A stretch of DNA of 64,000 nucleotides from a virus. The notes under the pieces are model-generated. The model was not told the origin of the DNA. It did not search any database and saw only the letters and a list, made by a program, of their open reading frames with translations. Numbering within the stretch: the first letter of the stretch is position 1; every line of letters starts with the position of its first letter. Below are positions 7,898 through 14,958 of the stretch, piece after piece. A program made the translations under genes and the position numbers. The stretch is from positions 34,651 through 98,650 of IMG/VR virus record IMGVR_UViG_3300035113_000077. One strand, written 5' to 3'.

Positions 7898-8437
7898 CTA
7901 AAATTTCCCACTCTTATAAATCTTAGCTCCTTCAACACTAGGATCATTATTATATCTACCTTTATACAAATGTTCTTCACGAACTTCTTCATGTTGAAAG
8001 AAAACTACTTGACCAATTCTAATTCCTGGCTTCAAAATAATACGTGTGTAGTTTGTCATATTCTTAAGTTCCATTGTTAGAACACTATTATGCCATCCCG
8101 GGTCACACCACCCAGCCATCATATGACTAAGTCCACATCTACCAGCAGTACTTTTCATTTTAAATTCTGCACTAATATTTCTAGGAATGAAAAACATTTG
8201 CTCTGAACATCCTAAAATAAATTGACCAGGAGAAAGAACATAACCATTACTAATGTCCACTTTTTGCATTTCCATTCCAGTTTTATTTATTTCAATTGTT
8301 TTATCACAAATAGTTTCAGTAAATATTTCTTTTCCAAGAGTTATATCTATGCTAGCAGGATTCATTAAGTCCATTGTAACATTTGTAATAACTCCATTTT
8401 TAACTAGTTCTTCAAGTTTATGTCTGACTAATATCAT
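7898..8437 (-). CDS. dcd: dCTP deaminase / dUTPase-family enzyme
   Basis: This 179-residue protein matches dCTP deaminase, which converts dCTP to dUTP (some members also hydrolyse dUTP). It has PASIDITLGKEIF near residue 27, LSPGQFILGCSEQ near 67 and MKSTAGRCGLSH near 92. The catalytic segment GWCDPGWHNSVLTMEL near 108 contains the Asp-Pro-Gly-Trp and the general-base Glu. Length is close to the usual 180-190 residues. AAGGTGA lies eight bases before ATG 8437, and a TCTGTATAAT motif lies 21 bases upstream. It would feed dUMP to ThyX. Confidence 0.92.
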   Translation of the reverse strand: MILVRHKLEELVKNGVITNVTMDLMNPASIDITLGKEIFTETICDKTIEINKTGMEMQKVDISNGYVLSPGQFILGCSEQMFFIPRNISAEFKMKSTAGRCGLSHMMAGWCDPGWHNSVLTMELKNMTNYTRIILKPGIRIGQVVFFQHEEVREEHLYKGRYNNDPSVEGAKIYKSGKF

Positions 8438-8458
8438 TTATTTTCACCTTCATAAAAG

Positions 8459-8468
8459 ATTATACAGA
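8459..8468 (-). promoter_or_regulatory. TCTGTATAAT motif before dcd
   Basis: One of five perfect copies of TCTGTATAAT on the minus strand, each just upstream of a gene. Here it covers the end and stop codon of the previous gene and lies 21 bases before the dcd start. No TTGACA-like box is seen 16-18 bases upstream. It is a candidate promoter -10 element for a phage-encoded sigma-like factor. Confidence 0.5.
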
Positions 8469-9074
8469 TTCGCGAAGTTGAACTATTTGGTCTAAAATAT
8501 CTTTCTTCAATTCTTTCATTGCTTCACTTTCAAATTGTTCGTTTGCCATAGTTGCTATTCCTTCTGATCTAGGTTTTATAACTGGTGGATTTCCTCTAAG
8601 TTTATATCTTAAGTCATTTGCAAAATTTTCACATTGCTTCTTCTTATTCCATCTTCTAACTAGCTTTATATACTGATCTTGAGTTGGCCTATAAATCCAT
8701 CCTTCACTTTTAGCTTTAATGAAGTTTCCAAATGATACTATATAGATTCCACGAAAGCCATGACTATTACCTAAATTTCTAGGTTGAACATCATTCCATT
8801 TAAGATTCTTTAACTCTTCTTCAGCTTCATTCAAAACTCCAAGGAATGTATTTCTTTCGATTGTAATTTTTCTTACTGTATTGTCGAATAGTTCATATTC
8901 TTGGTCTGGAGTAAAAGCCTTAGAGCTATTTTTTATTGTACGTGTCACAACATCATTGGCTAGTCTATTTATTTTCTCTTCTACTGATATGGATTGTTTC
9001 TGTACTGTTTGTTCCTTATTTCCTTCAACTGTTTCTGGTTTCTGCTGGATAAGTTCTTCTCTCTGCTCTTCCAT
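8460..9074 (-). CDS. hypothetical protein, Glu/Lys-rich N-terminus
   Basis: A 204-residue protein with no recognised family. The first 40 residues are Gln/Glu-rich and probably disordered. The rest is mixed alpha/beta, with VQPRNLGNSHGFRGIYIVSFGNFIKAKSEGW in the middle and a helical C-terminus. AAGGA lies seven bases before ATG 9074. Its first 94 bases overlap the upstream gene in another frame. The final codons form part of the TCTGTATAAT motif. Confidence 0.72.
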   Translation of the reverse strand: MEEQREELIQQKPETVEGNKEQTVQKQSISVEEKINRLANDVVTRTIKNSSKAFTPDQEYELFDNTVRKITIERNTFLGVLNEAEEELKNLKWNDVQPRNLGNSHGFRGIYIVSFGNFIKAKSEGWIYRPTQDQYIKLVRRWNKKKQCENFANDLRYKLRGNPPVIKPRSEGIATMANEQFESEAMKELKKDILDQIVQLRESV

Positions 9075-9577
9075 TTGATTTCCTTCTTATACTTACTAAT
9101 AAAATGCTGAGGATTATGTGCTTGCAGGATGCTGGTAAATCTAGCTTTCTTTCTTCGATCTTTTCTTGGTTGAATAAGACTTACAATTCGATCTTTTTCT
9201 GCCTGTTGCCAAGTTGACTTATTTTCACCATTGGGAAACTCTCTAAATATTCTTTCTCTAATTATTTCTTCTGACTTCCTACCCACTAGAGTTGCTACTC
9301 TACATCCTAAAGATGATTTAACTTTGAATCTACTAAATTGCTTTGACCAAATCTTTATAAGAAATTTAAGCATCCATCGAATACTAACTCTATACCTATC
9401 TCGCCAAGTATATAATGTCAATAACCTAAGCTCATCGTCGTGCTTTAAATTGTACAATCTACGATTGAAGTCTTCCTTTAATACTTCATTGATAATAACT
9501 CTAAGTCTAAATATTCTTTTCTGGAGTCTTAGCTTCTCTTGCTTGTAGAATCGTTTCTTAAGTTTCTTTTGATTCAT
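8981..9577 (-). CDS. very basic hypothetical protein
   Basis: A 198-residue protein extremely rich in Arg and Lys, with Trp-containing helices (YTWRDRYRVSIRWMLKFLIKIWSK). It probably binds nucleic acid; no family is recognised. GAGGAG precedes a tiny nearer frame (ATG ATA AAT ...) and ATG 9577. The last 94 bases overlap the next gene. Start signal and length support it, but the overlap and biased composition leave some doubt. Confidence 0.6.
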   Translation of the reverse strand: MNQKKLKKRFYKQEKLRLQKRIFRLRVIINEVLKEDFNRRLYNLKHDDELRLLTLYTWRDRYRVSIRWMLKFLIKIWSKQFSRFKVKSSLGCRVATLVGRKSEEIIRERIFREFPNGENKSTWQQAEKDRIVSLIQPRKDRRKKARFTSILQAHNPQHFISKYKKEIKWKSREKNLSSRNQKQLKEIRNKQYRNNPYQ

Positions 9578-9616
9578 TTATCATATTTCTCCTCTGCGTT
9601 CTCCCGCGCCACGGTG

Positions 9617-10012
9617 TTACTTTGCTAATTTCAATCGTCTAATCTCTGATCCTAATTCCAAAGCATTAAATTCGGGCGGCGATAGCACTGCGATTACCAC
9701 ACCGTTCTTAGTAATGCTGAACACTTTTCCCATTTGTGCCTGAAGCAGAATGTCTCCGGGGGTGCGCCTGAAGTCCATAGCTGTTATCGTTTCTGTCTGG
9801 CCCGAGAGAGCAACACTTTTTGCCAACGTTTTACGTGTTCTCTGTTGTATAACGAGGGTTCGGTCAGATGTGAGCCTAATAACGCCATCTGCAAGCATCT
9901 TCAATAATTCAGTTTTCACGTCTCCATCTGCAATCCCTTGCCCTGACAGTTTCTCTAAGAGAGCCACTGGCTTTATTGGAACGCTAGCTAAAATTTCGTT
10001 GTGAATGCTCAT
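9617..10012 (-). CDS. protein with Phd/YefM-like C-terminus, G+C-rich
   Basis: A 131-residue protein. The first half (LLEKLSGQGIADGDVKTELLKMLADGVIRLTSDRTLVI) resembles a winged-helix unit. The C-terminus (MDFRRTPGDILLQ...GKVFSITKNGVVIAVL) resembles the fold of Phd/YefM-type antitoxins, which dimerise on DNA. No toxin gene is recognised beside it, so an antitoxin role is only a possibility. ATG 10012 follows AAGGAGG by only three to four bases and overlaps the upstream gene by 29 bases. Base composition is far richer in G+C than the surroundings, which suggests recent acquisition. Confidence 0.65.
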   Translation of the reverse strand: MSIHNEILASVPIKPVALLEKLSGQGIADGDVKTELLKMLADGVIRLTSDRTLVIQQRTRKTLAKSVALSGQTETITAMDFRRTPGDILLQAQMGKVFSITKNGVVIAVLSPPEFNALELGSEIRRLKLAK

Positions 10013-10610
10013 TTCCCTCCTTGGTTGCGCTCTCCGGGGATGGAACGGGGCTGGGTTCTTCTTCAGGAAGGACTTCAAGGTATCCCGAAAACCCCCATGA
10101 TGGTTTCTGTTTTGGCTTCGGCCCCTGCCCCTGTGCGCCGTATCCGTGCTGGCGCAGAATGGCTGTAACTTCAGAAATGCGAGTGTGTTCTGGAGTTTCT
10201 TCAAACACTTGGTAATATTTGTCAATCTCCCTCGCCACTTCCTCTACCGGGGCGCTCTGGGCCGCAAGTCTCTTTCCGTATGCGCGTATCCAGTCCCAAT
10301 CTGGATTACACGGACAATGTTCAACAATAGTTCCGTCTGGCTTAACGATATTCGCCATCACGTTGTAATTGGCTCCGCAAATACCAATGCTTTGACAGTC
10401 AAACTCTTCACCGCATCTCATACAACGATGTTTGTGCTTTCTCGCCCGTGCAGTAATTTCTGTTATATCGCTTTTATTAGTTTGACAATCTTCAGCTACA
10501 TGACCAATATGAGAAAGAATTTCTTTGCGAATTATTACAGCACGTTTATGAGCTTTAAGATTCCATGATCCAATATCCAAAAGTTCATCAAGCAATTCTT
10601 TGACTTTCAT
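9984..10610 (-). CDS. zinc-ribbon hypothetical protein, composition chimera
   Basis: A 208-residue protein with no recognised family. The N-terminal part is helical and AT-rich. A zinc-binding pair CMRCGEEFDC lies near residue 65, with further cysteines in ICGANY and HCPCNPDWDW. From about residue 60 onward the DNA turns G+C-rich, and the C-terminus is a Pro/Glu-rich tail. This suggests an AT-rich phage N-terminus joined to an acquired segment. ATG 10610 has AGGA seven bases upstream and overlaps the previous stop (ATGA). Confidence 0.7.
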   Translation of the reverse strand: MKVKELLDELLDIGSWNLKAHKRAVIIRKEILSHIGHVAEDCQTNKSDITEITARARKHKHRCMRCGEEFDCQSIGICGANYNVMANIVKPDGTIVEHCPCNPDWDWIRAYGKRLAAQSAPVEEVAREIDKYYQVFEETPEHTRISEVTAILRQHGYGAQGQGPKPKQKPSWGFSGYLEVLPEEEPSPVPSPESATKEGNEHSQRNFS

Positions 10611-10855
10611 TTCCAATTCCTTCCTGTGAGAACACAGCTAATAGCAATAGCTTTACTGCTTCCAGTAAATTGACCTTCACTAAGAATTGTGCAATTCTCT
10701 TCAATTCCACTATCCTTGTCATGAAGGATAATAGCTCCAACTTGATCAGAAAGTTTCTGTACATATAAAACTTCTATTCTTTCAGGAGCACTAGCTTTTA
10801 CTTTATCTACTTTATCATTGTTGTCATCAATTATAGCTAATGTTAACAGCACCAA
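10607..10855 (-). CDS. small membrane-anchored protein, possibly broken start
   Basis: The readable frame begins at a TTG (10855) and gives 82 residues beginning with the end of a hydrophobic segment. Upstream in the same frame the codons spell KFSKQIFFVILILVLLTLAII, a good membrane anchor, but the only in-frame codon before it is a TGA. An ATG just upstream is one base out of frame: ATGAAAATTTTC would restore the anchor if one A of the AAAA run were missing. Either a one-base indel or sequencing error truncates the gene, or a non-standard start is used. The mature part is a small beta-rich domain of unknown role. Confidence 0.5.
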   Translation of the reverse strand: MVLLTLAIIDDNNDKVDKVKASAPERIEVLYVQKLSDQVGAIILHDKDSGIEENCTILSEGQFTGSSKAIAISCVLTGRNWK

Positions 10856-10900
10856 AATTAAAATTACAAAAAATATCTGTTTTGAAAATTTTCATTCATT

Positions 10901-11182
10901 TCAGTTTTCTCTTTCTGCTATCAATGTAACTTTATGCTTAGCTGAACCAAACTTCCCAATTCCAAAATTCTTCATCACTCCAGTAAATGCTAGTGGCTCT
11001 GATCTATATTTTGTCTGCTGAGTAATCATCAGTTCCACTACAGCTTTAGGTGGAAGCCTCTTCAGATACTTAATTAATTTCCTCACTGATAATGGTCTAT
11101 TTCTCTTTTGAGTTTCTTTACTTATTTTTTCAATTACTCTAGAATATTCAACTAGAAAATTATCTTCTCTTTTAATCTTCAT
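10901..11182 (-). CDS. small basic hypothetical protein
   Basis: A 93-residue basic protein with no recognised family. It has a helical N-terminal half (LVEYSRVIEKISKETQKRNR, VRKLIKYLKRLPPKAVVEL) and a beta-rich end. The LPPKAVVEL stretch resembles segments in small phage proteins of unknown role. It overlaps the end of the upstream gene by 11 bases. Confidence 0.68.
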   Translation of the reverse strand: MKIKREDNFLVEYSRVIEKISKETQKRNRPLSVRKLIKYLKRLPPKAVVELMITQQTKYRSEPLAFTGVMKNFGIGKFGSAKHKVTLIAEREN

Positions 11183-11570
11183 CTTGTTTTATCTCTGACT
11201 TCTTCAACAAGCTAACAACTTTCTCTACATTAGATGTTGCAGCTTTAATCTCACTAGACTTTTTATTTGCCTGTTTAATTATCTCTGCAATCAATTCGTC
11301 TAATTGATCTGATAATTGAATTCTAATATTACGACTACAGTCATTCAATGGAGTTATTGAATTTAGTGATTCTACATAGATTCTCCATTTACCATTGTGT
11401 TTTTTATAGACTAAATATAATTCAGATAGCTTTGTTGGAATACTAGCTTCTACTCCAAAGTGTTTCTGAGCTAGAATTTCTTCTAAATCTAAAATTGCTT
11501 TTCTTAATTGATCACTTGCTTCATTTATACTTCTAGCTGCTTCTTCAAAATCTTTTTCATAAAACTGCAT
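11172..11570 (-). CDS. helical hypothetical protein
   Basis: A 132-residue protein, mostly helical, with a probable coiled coil at the start (EKDFEEAARSINEASDQLRKAILDLEEIL) and another at the end. The middle (LSELYLVYKKHNGKWRIYVES) could be a small beta domain. No family is recognised. ATG 11570 is chosen because AGGA lies eight bases upstream; an earlier in-frame ATG at 11594 overlaps the previous gene and lacks a site. Confidence 0.7.
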   Translation of the reverse strand: MQFYEKDFEEAARSINEASDQLRKAILDLEEILAQKHFGVEASIPTKLSELYLVYKKHNGKWRIYVESLNSITPLNDCSRNIRIQLSDQLDELIAEIIKQANKKSSEIKAATSNVEKVVSLLKKSEIKQDED

Positions 11571-11580
11571 TTTTCTTTTC

Positions 11581-11919
11581 CTACTTAATTTCATTTAACT
11601 TATTGATTTCAGCAACAGCTAATCCTAGCTTATATCCTGCATAAAAAATATCAACTAATGAATCTCTAATTGGCAATTCTTCTATAAACTTCAATTTATC
11701 TTCCGATGATTGTGAACTTAAATCTTTTGGCATCAATAGCATTCCAAGTAAGCTAATCATCCCTGTTGCTTGGATTATAGCTTTAAACTTTTCACTGTTG
11801 ATTAATGCTTTGACTATTAATTGAAAATCTTCTCCATTTTTAATTCCAAAATTTGTTTTGCTGTACTGATGCATTTTAACTAAAATTTCATCAATCTGAA
11901 CTGCTGATATCTCTACCAT
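11581..11919 (-). CDS. hypothetical protein
   Basis: A 112-residue helical protein without a recognised family. A central hydrophobic stretch (AIIQATGMISLLGMLLMP) could be buried or membrane-associated, but it is short. AGGAG lies seven bases before ATG 11919. It is the first gene after a palindrome-rich spacer and may start a transcription unit. Confidence 0.7.
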   Translation of the reverse strand: MVEISAVQIDEILVKMHQYSKTNFGIKNGEDFQLIVKALINSEKFKAIIQATGMISLLGMLLMPKDLSSQSSEDKLKFIEELPIRDSLVDIFYAGYKLGLAVAEINKLNEIK

Positions 11920-12063
11920 TTCTTTTCTCCTATTTACATATACATTATGTATTATGAATAACGGTTATATGTAACATATACATATACGTTTATTAGTTAT
12001 TAACTATAGCTCTATAACTTAAGTTATGATCTTATACTACTTCGTAGTATAAGAAAGAACTTT
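11920..12063 (-). other. AT-rich spacer with several palindromes
   Basis: A 144-base gap with no coding potential. It holds a perfect hairpin at 12031-12053 (10-bp stem, 3-base loop), a 14-base perfect palindrome ATAACTTAAGTTAT at 12014-12027, and alternating TATAC/GTATA stretches. No clear -35/-10 pair is seen. It could be a terminator or processing region, or an origin-like site. Confidence 0.5.
12031..12053 (-). terminator. perfect hairpin after the 12064 gene
   Basis: Ten complementary bases (CTTATACTAC and GTAGTATAAG) flank a three-base loop. It lies 11 bases after the stop of the zinc-binding gene. No run of T follows on the minus strand, so termination is uncertain; mRNA stabilisation is the alternative. 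Confidence 0.4.
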
Positions 12064-12516
12064 CTACTTGAACTCTGGATTTCCAGCACACATAAACTTT
12101 CTTTCCAGAGATGATAACTTTTGTTTACTAGTCTTAACCCATCTACCCTTCGGAGAGAATTTTGTGTAAATCACTGATTTATTTCTCTTTAAATAAAACA
12201 CTGGTAGTGGTTCGTTGGATTTGAATGTAGTCTGTTTATCTTTCCAGATAACTTTCTTTTTTCTTGTAGCTTTAATTCCAATAGCTCTCTGGTTTCTTTT
12301 AATTTTACGTTTCTTAGCTTTATCTTTATCTTCACACTTACTACAAATTGTTTTTCTACCTTCTACTGTATTTTTACATTTCAATCGTCTACATCTAAAG
12401 ATATCACCTTTACTAAAATGAAATCTATCGAAACACTTTTGTGGTTGAAATCTCTCTGGTAGTTGTTTTCTATCATCTTTGGTTCCACCACAAGTTGGAC
12501 ATTTATCTTTTTTCAT
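12064..12516 (-). CDS. Cys-rich basic zinc-binding protein
   Basis: A 150-residue, very basic protein with three likely zinc-ligand groups: CPTCGGTKDD at the N-terminus, CRRLKCKNT near residue 42 and CSKCEDKDK near 58. A Lys/Arg-rich C-terminus follows. It resembles small phage zinc-ribbon nucleic-acid-binding proteins, but no family is named. The start overlaps the stop of the next Cys-pair protein (ATGA), and a third Cys-pair protein lies just before that, so three zinc-type genes are consecutive. Confidence 0.7.
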   Translation of the reverse strand: MKKDKCPTCGGTKDDRKQLPERFQPQKCFDRFHFSKGDIFRCRRLKCKNTVEGRKTICSKCEDKDKAKKRKIKRNQRAIGIKATRKKKVIWKDKQTTFKSNEPLPVFYLKRNKSVIYTKFSPKGRWVKTSKQKLSSLERKFMCAGNPEFK

Positions 12517-12716
12517 ATGGTCTCACCAAAGAAGTCTTTAATTTTATCTTTGCACGGAAGACAAATTGTCAATGTAACTTCTTCACCAAATTGAATTAGT
12601 GTAAATGCACCTTGATCTATGGTGTTCTTACAAAATACATTTGCACACCTAGTCTGTAACCATCCAGATTTTATAGGCTTATCAGCTTTAATTTTTTGTT
12701 TTTTCATTGTGACCAT
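12513..12716 (-). CDS. small zinc-binding protein
   Basis: A 67-residue basic protein with a cysteine-pair arrangement (RCANVFC about 36 residues before CLPC) that suggests a single zinc site. No family is recognised. ATG 12716 is only two to three bases from GGAG, and a second ATG at 12707 lies 11 bases from it, so the exact start is uncertain. Confidence 0.65.
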   Translation of the reverse strand: MVTMKKQKIKADKPIKSGWLQTRCANVFCKNTIDQGAFTLIQFGEEVTLTICLPCKDKIKDFFGETI

Positions 12717-12725
12717 TACTCCAAT

Positions 12726-13016
12726 TTAATTCCACTTTTGTAGTTCAGAGTGCTCTGTACCTTCAGAAGCTCTTTCACCATTTTTAATACGTTTCAAAGC
12801 ATCTTCTAAAAGAAGAATCGCACAATTTTTACAAAGCTCAGCTTCCCTTAATTTTCCATTATTATGAACTCCACTATTGTTTTGTATTCTCACGTGAAGT
12901 CTTTCCCAACAACTTCCCTCTGATAAAGATGTTACAATATCAATTGAGTTACTATACGTTTTCAATTTTTTATTACATTTATCACAATTATACGTTCTAC
13001 TAATTAATGTTGACAT
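12726..13016 (-). CDS. small zinc-binding protein
   Basis: A 96-residue protein with CDKC near residue 11 and CKNC near 62, a split zinc-ribbon arrangement. The middle is beta-rich (CWERLHVRIQNNSG). No family is recognised. AGGTGA lies eight bases before ATG 13016, and a TCTGTATAAT motif ends 17 bases upstream. This may be the start of a short transcript covering the three zinc-type genes. Confidence 0.7.
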   Translation of the reverse strand: MSTLISRTYNCDKCNKKLKTYSNSIDIVTSLSEGSCWERLHVRIQNNSGVHNNGKLREAELCKNCAILLLEDALKRIKNGERASEGTEHSELQKWN

Positions 13017-13033
13017 TATTGTTCACCTAATAT

Positions 13034-13043
13034 ATTATACAGA
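13034..13043 (-). promoter_or_regulatory. TCTGTATAAT motif before the zinc-protein genes
   Basis: Perfect copy of the ten-base motif in the short gap after the SF2 helicase stop, 17 bases before ATG 13016. No recognisable -35 hexamer is seen. It fits the pattern seen at 8459, 14552, 52839 and 61110. Confidence 0.5.
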
Positions 13044-13052
13044 AAGTGACAT

Positions 13053-14546
13053 TTATTTTATGATTTGTTTAAGTTTCCGTTCTGCCTTTTCGTATAGGTG
13101 TTTTGACCAGTGTTTATTATGCAGGTAATCATTAGGTATTCTGATGATTGGGATTCCTACTTGCTTGAACGTTTTTCTACGTTGTTCAGCTGCTTCTTCA
13201 AATCGATTATATTTGTCCGCGATGTCGAAATAAATAAGTCCTTTTTTCTTCTTATGCCTACGAACACCGCGCCCAAATTTTTGGATTGCATCCTCTTGAC
13301 TTTTCTTAGCCGCACCATCAATTACAACATCTAGTCTACTGATGTCAATGCCTTTCTTAAAAACGGTGTTTGCTATGATGAGCTTACACTCTCCAGCATT
13401 CATATCTTGAGCAGCTTCGAATCTTTCTTTGGCATGAATTTTTCCATAGGCAAGTTGATGCGGAAAGTGCTTAAGTCTACGAGATAAGTCTTCTAAATGA
13501 GAAACTCTTTCCACTAATAGTACAATATGCTTTTTACGTTTGATTCCTTCTTTAATAAGTCTATAAATAATTTCATTTCTTTTATCGCAATCTACAATTA
13601 GTTCATTATAATCCCTCTGATACTGTTTTAGTCTAGCCCAACGACCCATTCTTCCTCTACGTTTTTCTTTCTGATGATTGTGATTTACTTGAACTACTAC
13701 TCCAAAATCAAGAACTCCCTCTTCTTGACCTCTCTTCAGTGGATAAGAATACACAACTGGCCCACACAATGAATATGCTTTCATCCTAATGTGCTTTTTC
13801 TTTATAGCTAAAGTGGCAGTCAATCCAAATATGCAAGGAGCTTTAATTGCAGCGGTTGTTCTAAACGCTCTTTTGTTCATTGCAAGATGCACTTCATCTA
13901 CAATGATAACACTAAGAGTTTTTGTCCATTTTCTAAATTCTTTGTTGTTACGATACTTATCCATTGTCTGGATAGTAGCTACAGTTATTCTTCTTGGCTT
14001 AAACTTGGAATTGCCAACTATTCCAATCTTTTCACCTAACGTGGCTGCCAACGATGCTCTTGTCTGTTTTAATAGCGTTAGTTCATCTACTATAAATACT
14101 CCACTTCCTTCTAGCCATGAGAAAAACATTCCAGCTATTCTTGTCTTGCCTGTCCCGGTCGCATTTAAGACGAGACCACCCCCTTGCTCTGAAGTCTCCA
14201 ACATGGATTTCAAGCAATCGTTTTGAAATAGCCATTTTTTCTCCTTAGAAGTTTCTCCAGTTCTATTAAAGAACACTGGATCCAAGTCTGTTTCAACTTT
14301 AAATTTTATCTTTGTCTTTTTAGTTAGGTCTTCATGGATAGCACGAAAAAGACCTGCTGGAATTGAATCGTCTCTCTCATCCAGCAGGTTAACGTAACCG
14401 TCCCAATCAGTGTACCTATAAGCAGGAGTGAATTGATAGTTTTTTGGTCTGAAGCGAAGTAGTGGTTTTAGTAGCTTACGTTTTCTTTTACTAAGACTTA
14501 AATAGGATACACGATTGTTTAATAGGACGTCGCAAGTTCTTCCCAT
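13053..14546 (-). CDS. UvsW-like superfamily 2 helicase
   Basis: This 497-residue protein is a DEAD/H-box helicase. Motif I is NATGTGKTRIAG near residue 130, motif II IIVDEVHLA near 215, motif III GLTATL near 240 and motif VI IQKFGRGVRRHKKK near 430. Motifs IV-V are seen in HIVLLVERVSHLE and IIANTVFKKGIDI. The order and size fit T4 UvsW and related phage helicases that process branched DNA and R-loops. ATG 14546 has no Shine-Dalgarno site, but TCTGTATAAT ends five bases before it, so the mRNA may be leaderless. Confidence 0.88.
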   Translation of the reverse strand: MGRTCDVLLNNRVSYLSLSKRKRKLLKPLLRFRPKNYQFTPAYRYTDWDGYVNLLDERDDSIPAGLFRAIHEDLTKKTKIKFKVETDLDPVFFNRTGETSKEKKWLFQNDCLKSMLETSEQGGGLVLNATGTGKTRIAGMFFSWLEGSGVFIVDELTLLKQTRASLAATLGEKIGIVGNSKFKPRRITVATIQTMDKYRNNKEFRKWTKTLSVIIVDEVHLAMNKRAFRTTAAIKAPCIFGLTATLAIKKKHIRMKAYSLCGPVVYSYPLKRGQEEGVLDFGVVVQVNHNHQKEKRRGRMGRWARLKQYQRDYNELIVDCDKRNEIIYRLIKEGIKRKKHIVLLVERVSHLEDLSRRLKHFPHQLAYGKIHAKERFEAAQDMNAGECKLIIANTVFKKGIDISRLDVVIDGAAKKSQEDAIQKFGRGVRRHKKKKGLIYFDIADKYNRFEEAAEQRRKTFKQVGIPIIRIPNDYLHNKHWSKHLYEKAERKLKQIIK

Positions 14547-14551
14547 ATAAT

Positions 14552-14561
14552 ATTATACAGA
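14552..14561 (-). promoter_or_regulatory. TCTGTATAAT motif, leaderless position
   Basis: The motif ends five bases before the helicase ATG. A -10 element here would put the transcription start at about the start codon. That agrees with the absence of a ribosome-binding site. Confidence 0.55.
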
Positions 14562-14571
14562 TAGTAGCTAT

Positions 14572-14958
14572 TTATCTTTCAGGATGAAGAAACGAATGTC
14601 CTTTTCCTATTAATTTTGTAATTACATCCACTATCGTATCTGTTGGATTTAGCTTACAATAAACATCTAGTGAATCATAGTGACTTTGATGTTTTCCTTT
14701 ATTCTTTTTTGCTAAATGATTCTTCAATGTAATATTTTCCGATAATGATGGGTGCATTGCCACAGTATCATGGTCACCTAGTAATTGATTGAAAGCATAA
14801 TCTTCCAATTCAATCGTTCCAAAAATAACATTATTATCTATTCTAATCCAATTCACTCTAGAAATTCCTTCCAGTTTTCCTAGAATAGATTTCTGAGATT
14901 CATGGTGAGGGTCTTCATGACCTGTTAATGATTCCGAAAAATATCTTAGTCTAATCAT
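14572..14958 (-). CDS. hypothetical protein after the tail gene
   Basis: A 128-residue protein with several His-rich stretches (GHEDPHHES, GKHQSHYDSLD, GKGHSFLHPER) and a central beta-rich segment (RVNWIRIDNNVIFGTIEL). No family is recognised. It overlaps the end of the giant tail gene (ATGA) and so is probably the last gene of the tail operon. Its His content might mean metal binding, but this is only a guess. Confidence 0.7.
   Translation of the reverse strand: MIRLRYFSESLTGHEDPHHESQKSILGKLEGISRVNWIRIDNNVIFGTIELEDYAFNQLLGDHDTVAMHPSLSENITLKNHLAKKNKGKHQSHYDSLDVYCKLNPTDTIVDVITKLIGKGHSFLHPER

Noticed and set aside
10146-10568. Plus-strand 140-residue frame over 9984-10610
   Set aside because: No ribosome-binding site; the opposite minus-strand gene has Cys-pair motifs and ATGA coupling. 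The long reverse frame is a by-product of the G+C-rich island.
14045-14056. Extra KLAA-repeat copy in the SF2 helicase (GCTGCCAAC)
   Set aside because: The match stops before the TT and encodes LAAT in a different setting; it is counted as chance.
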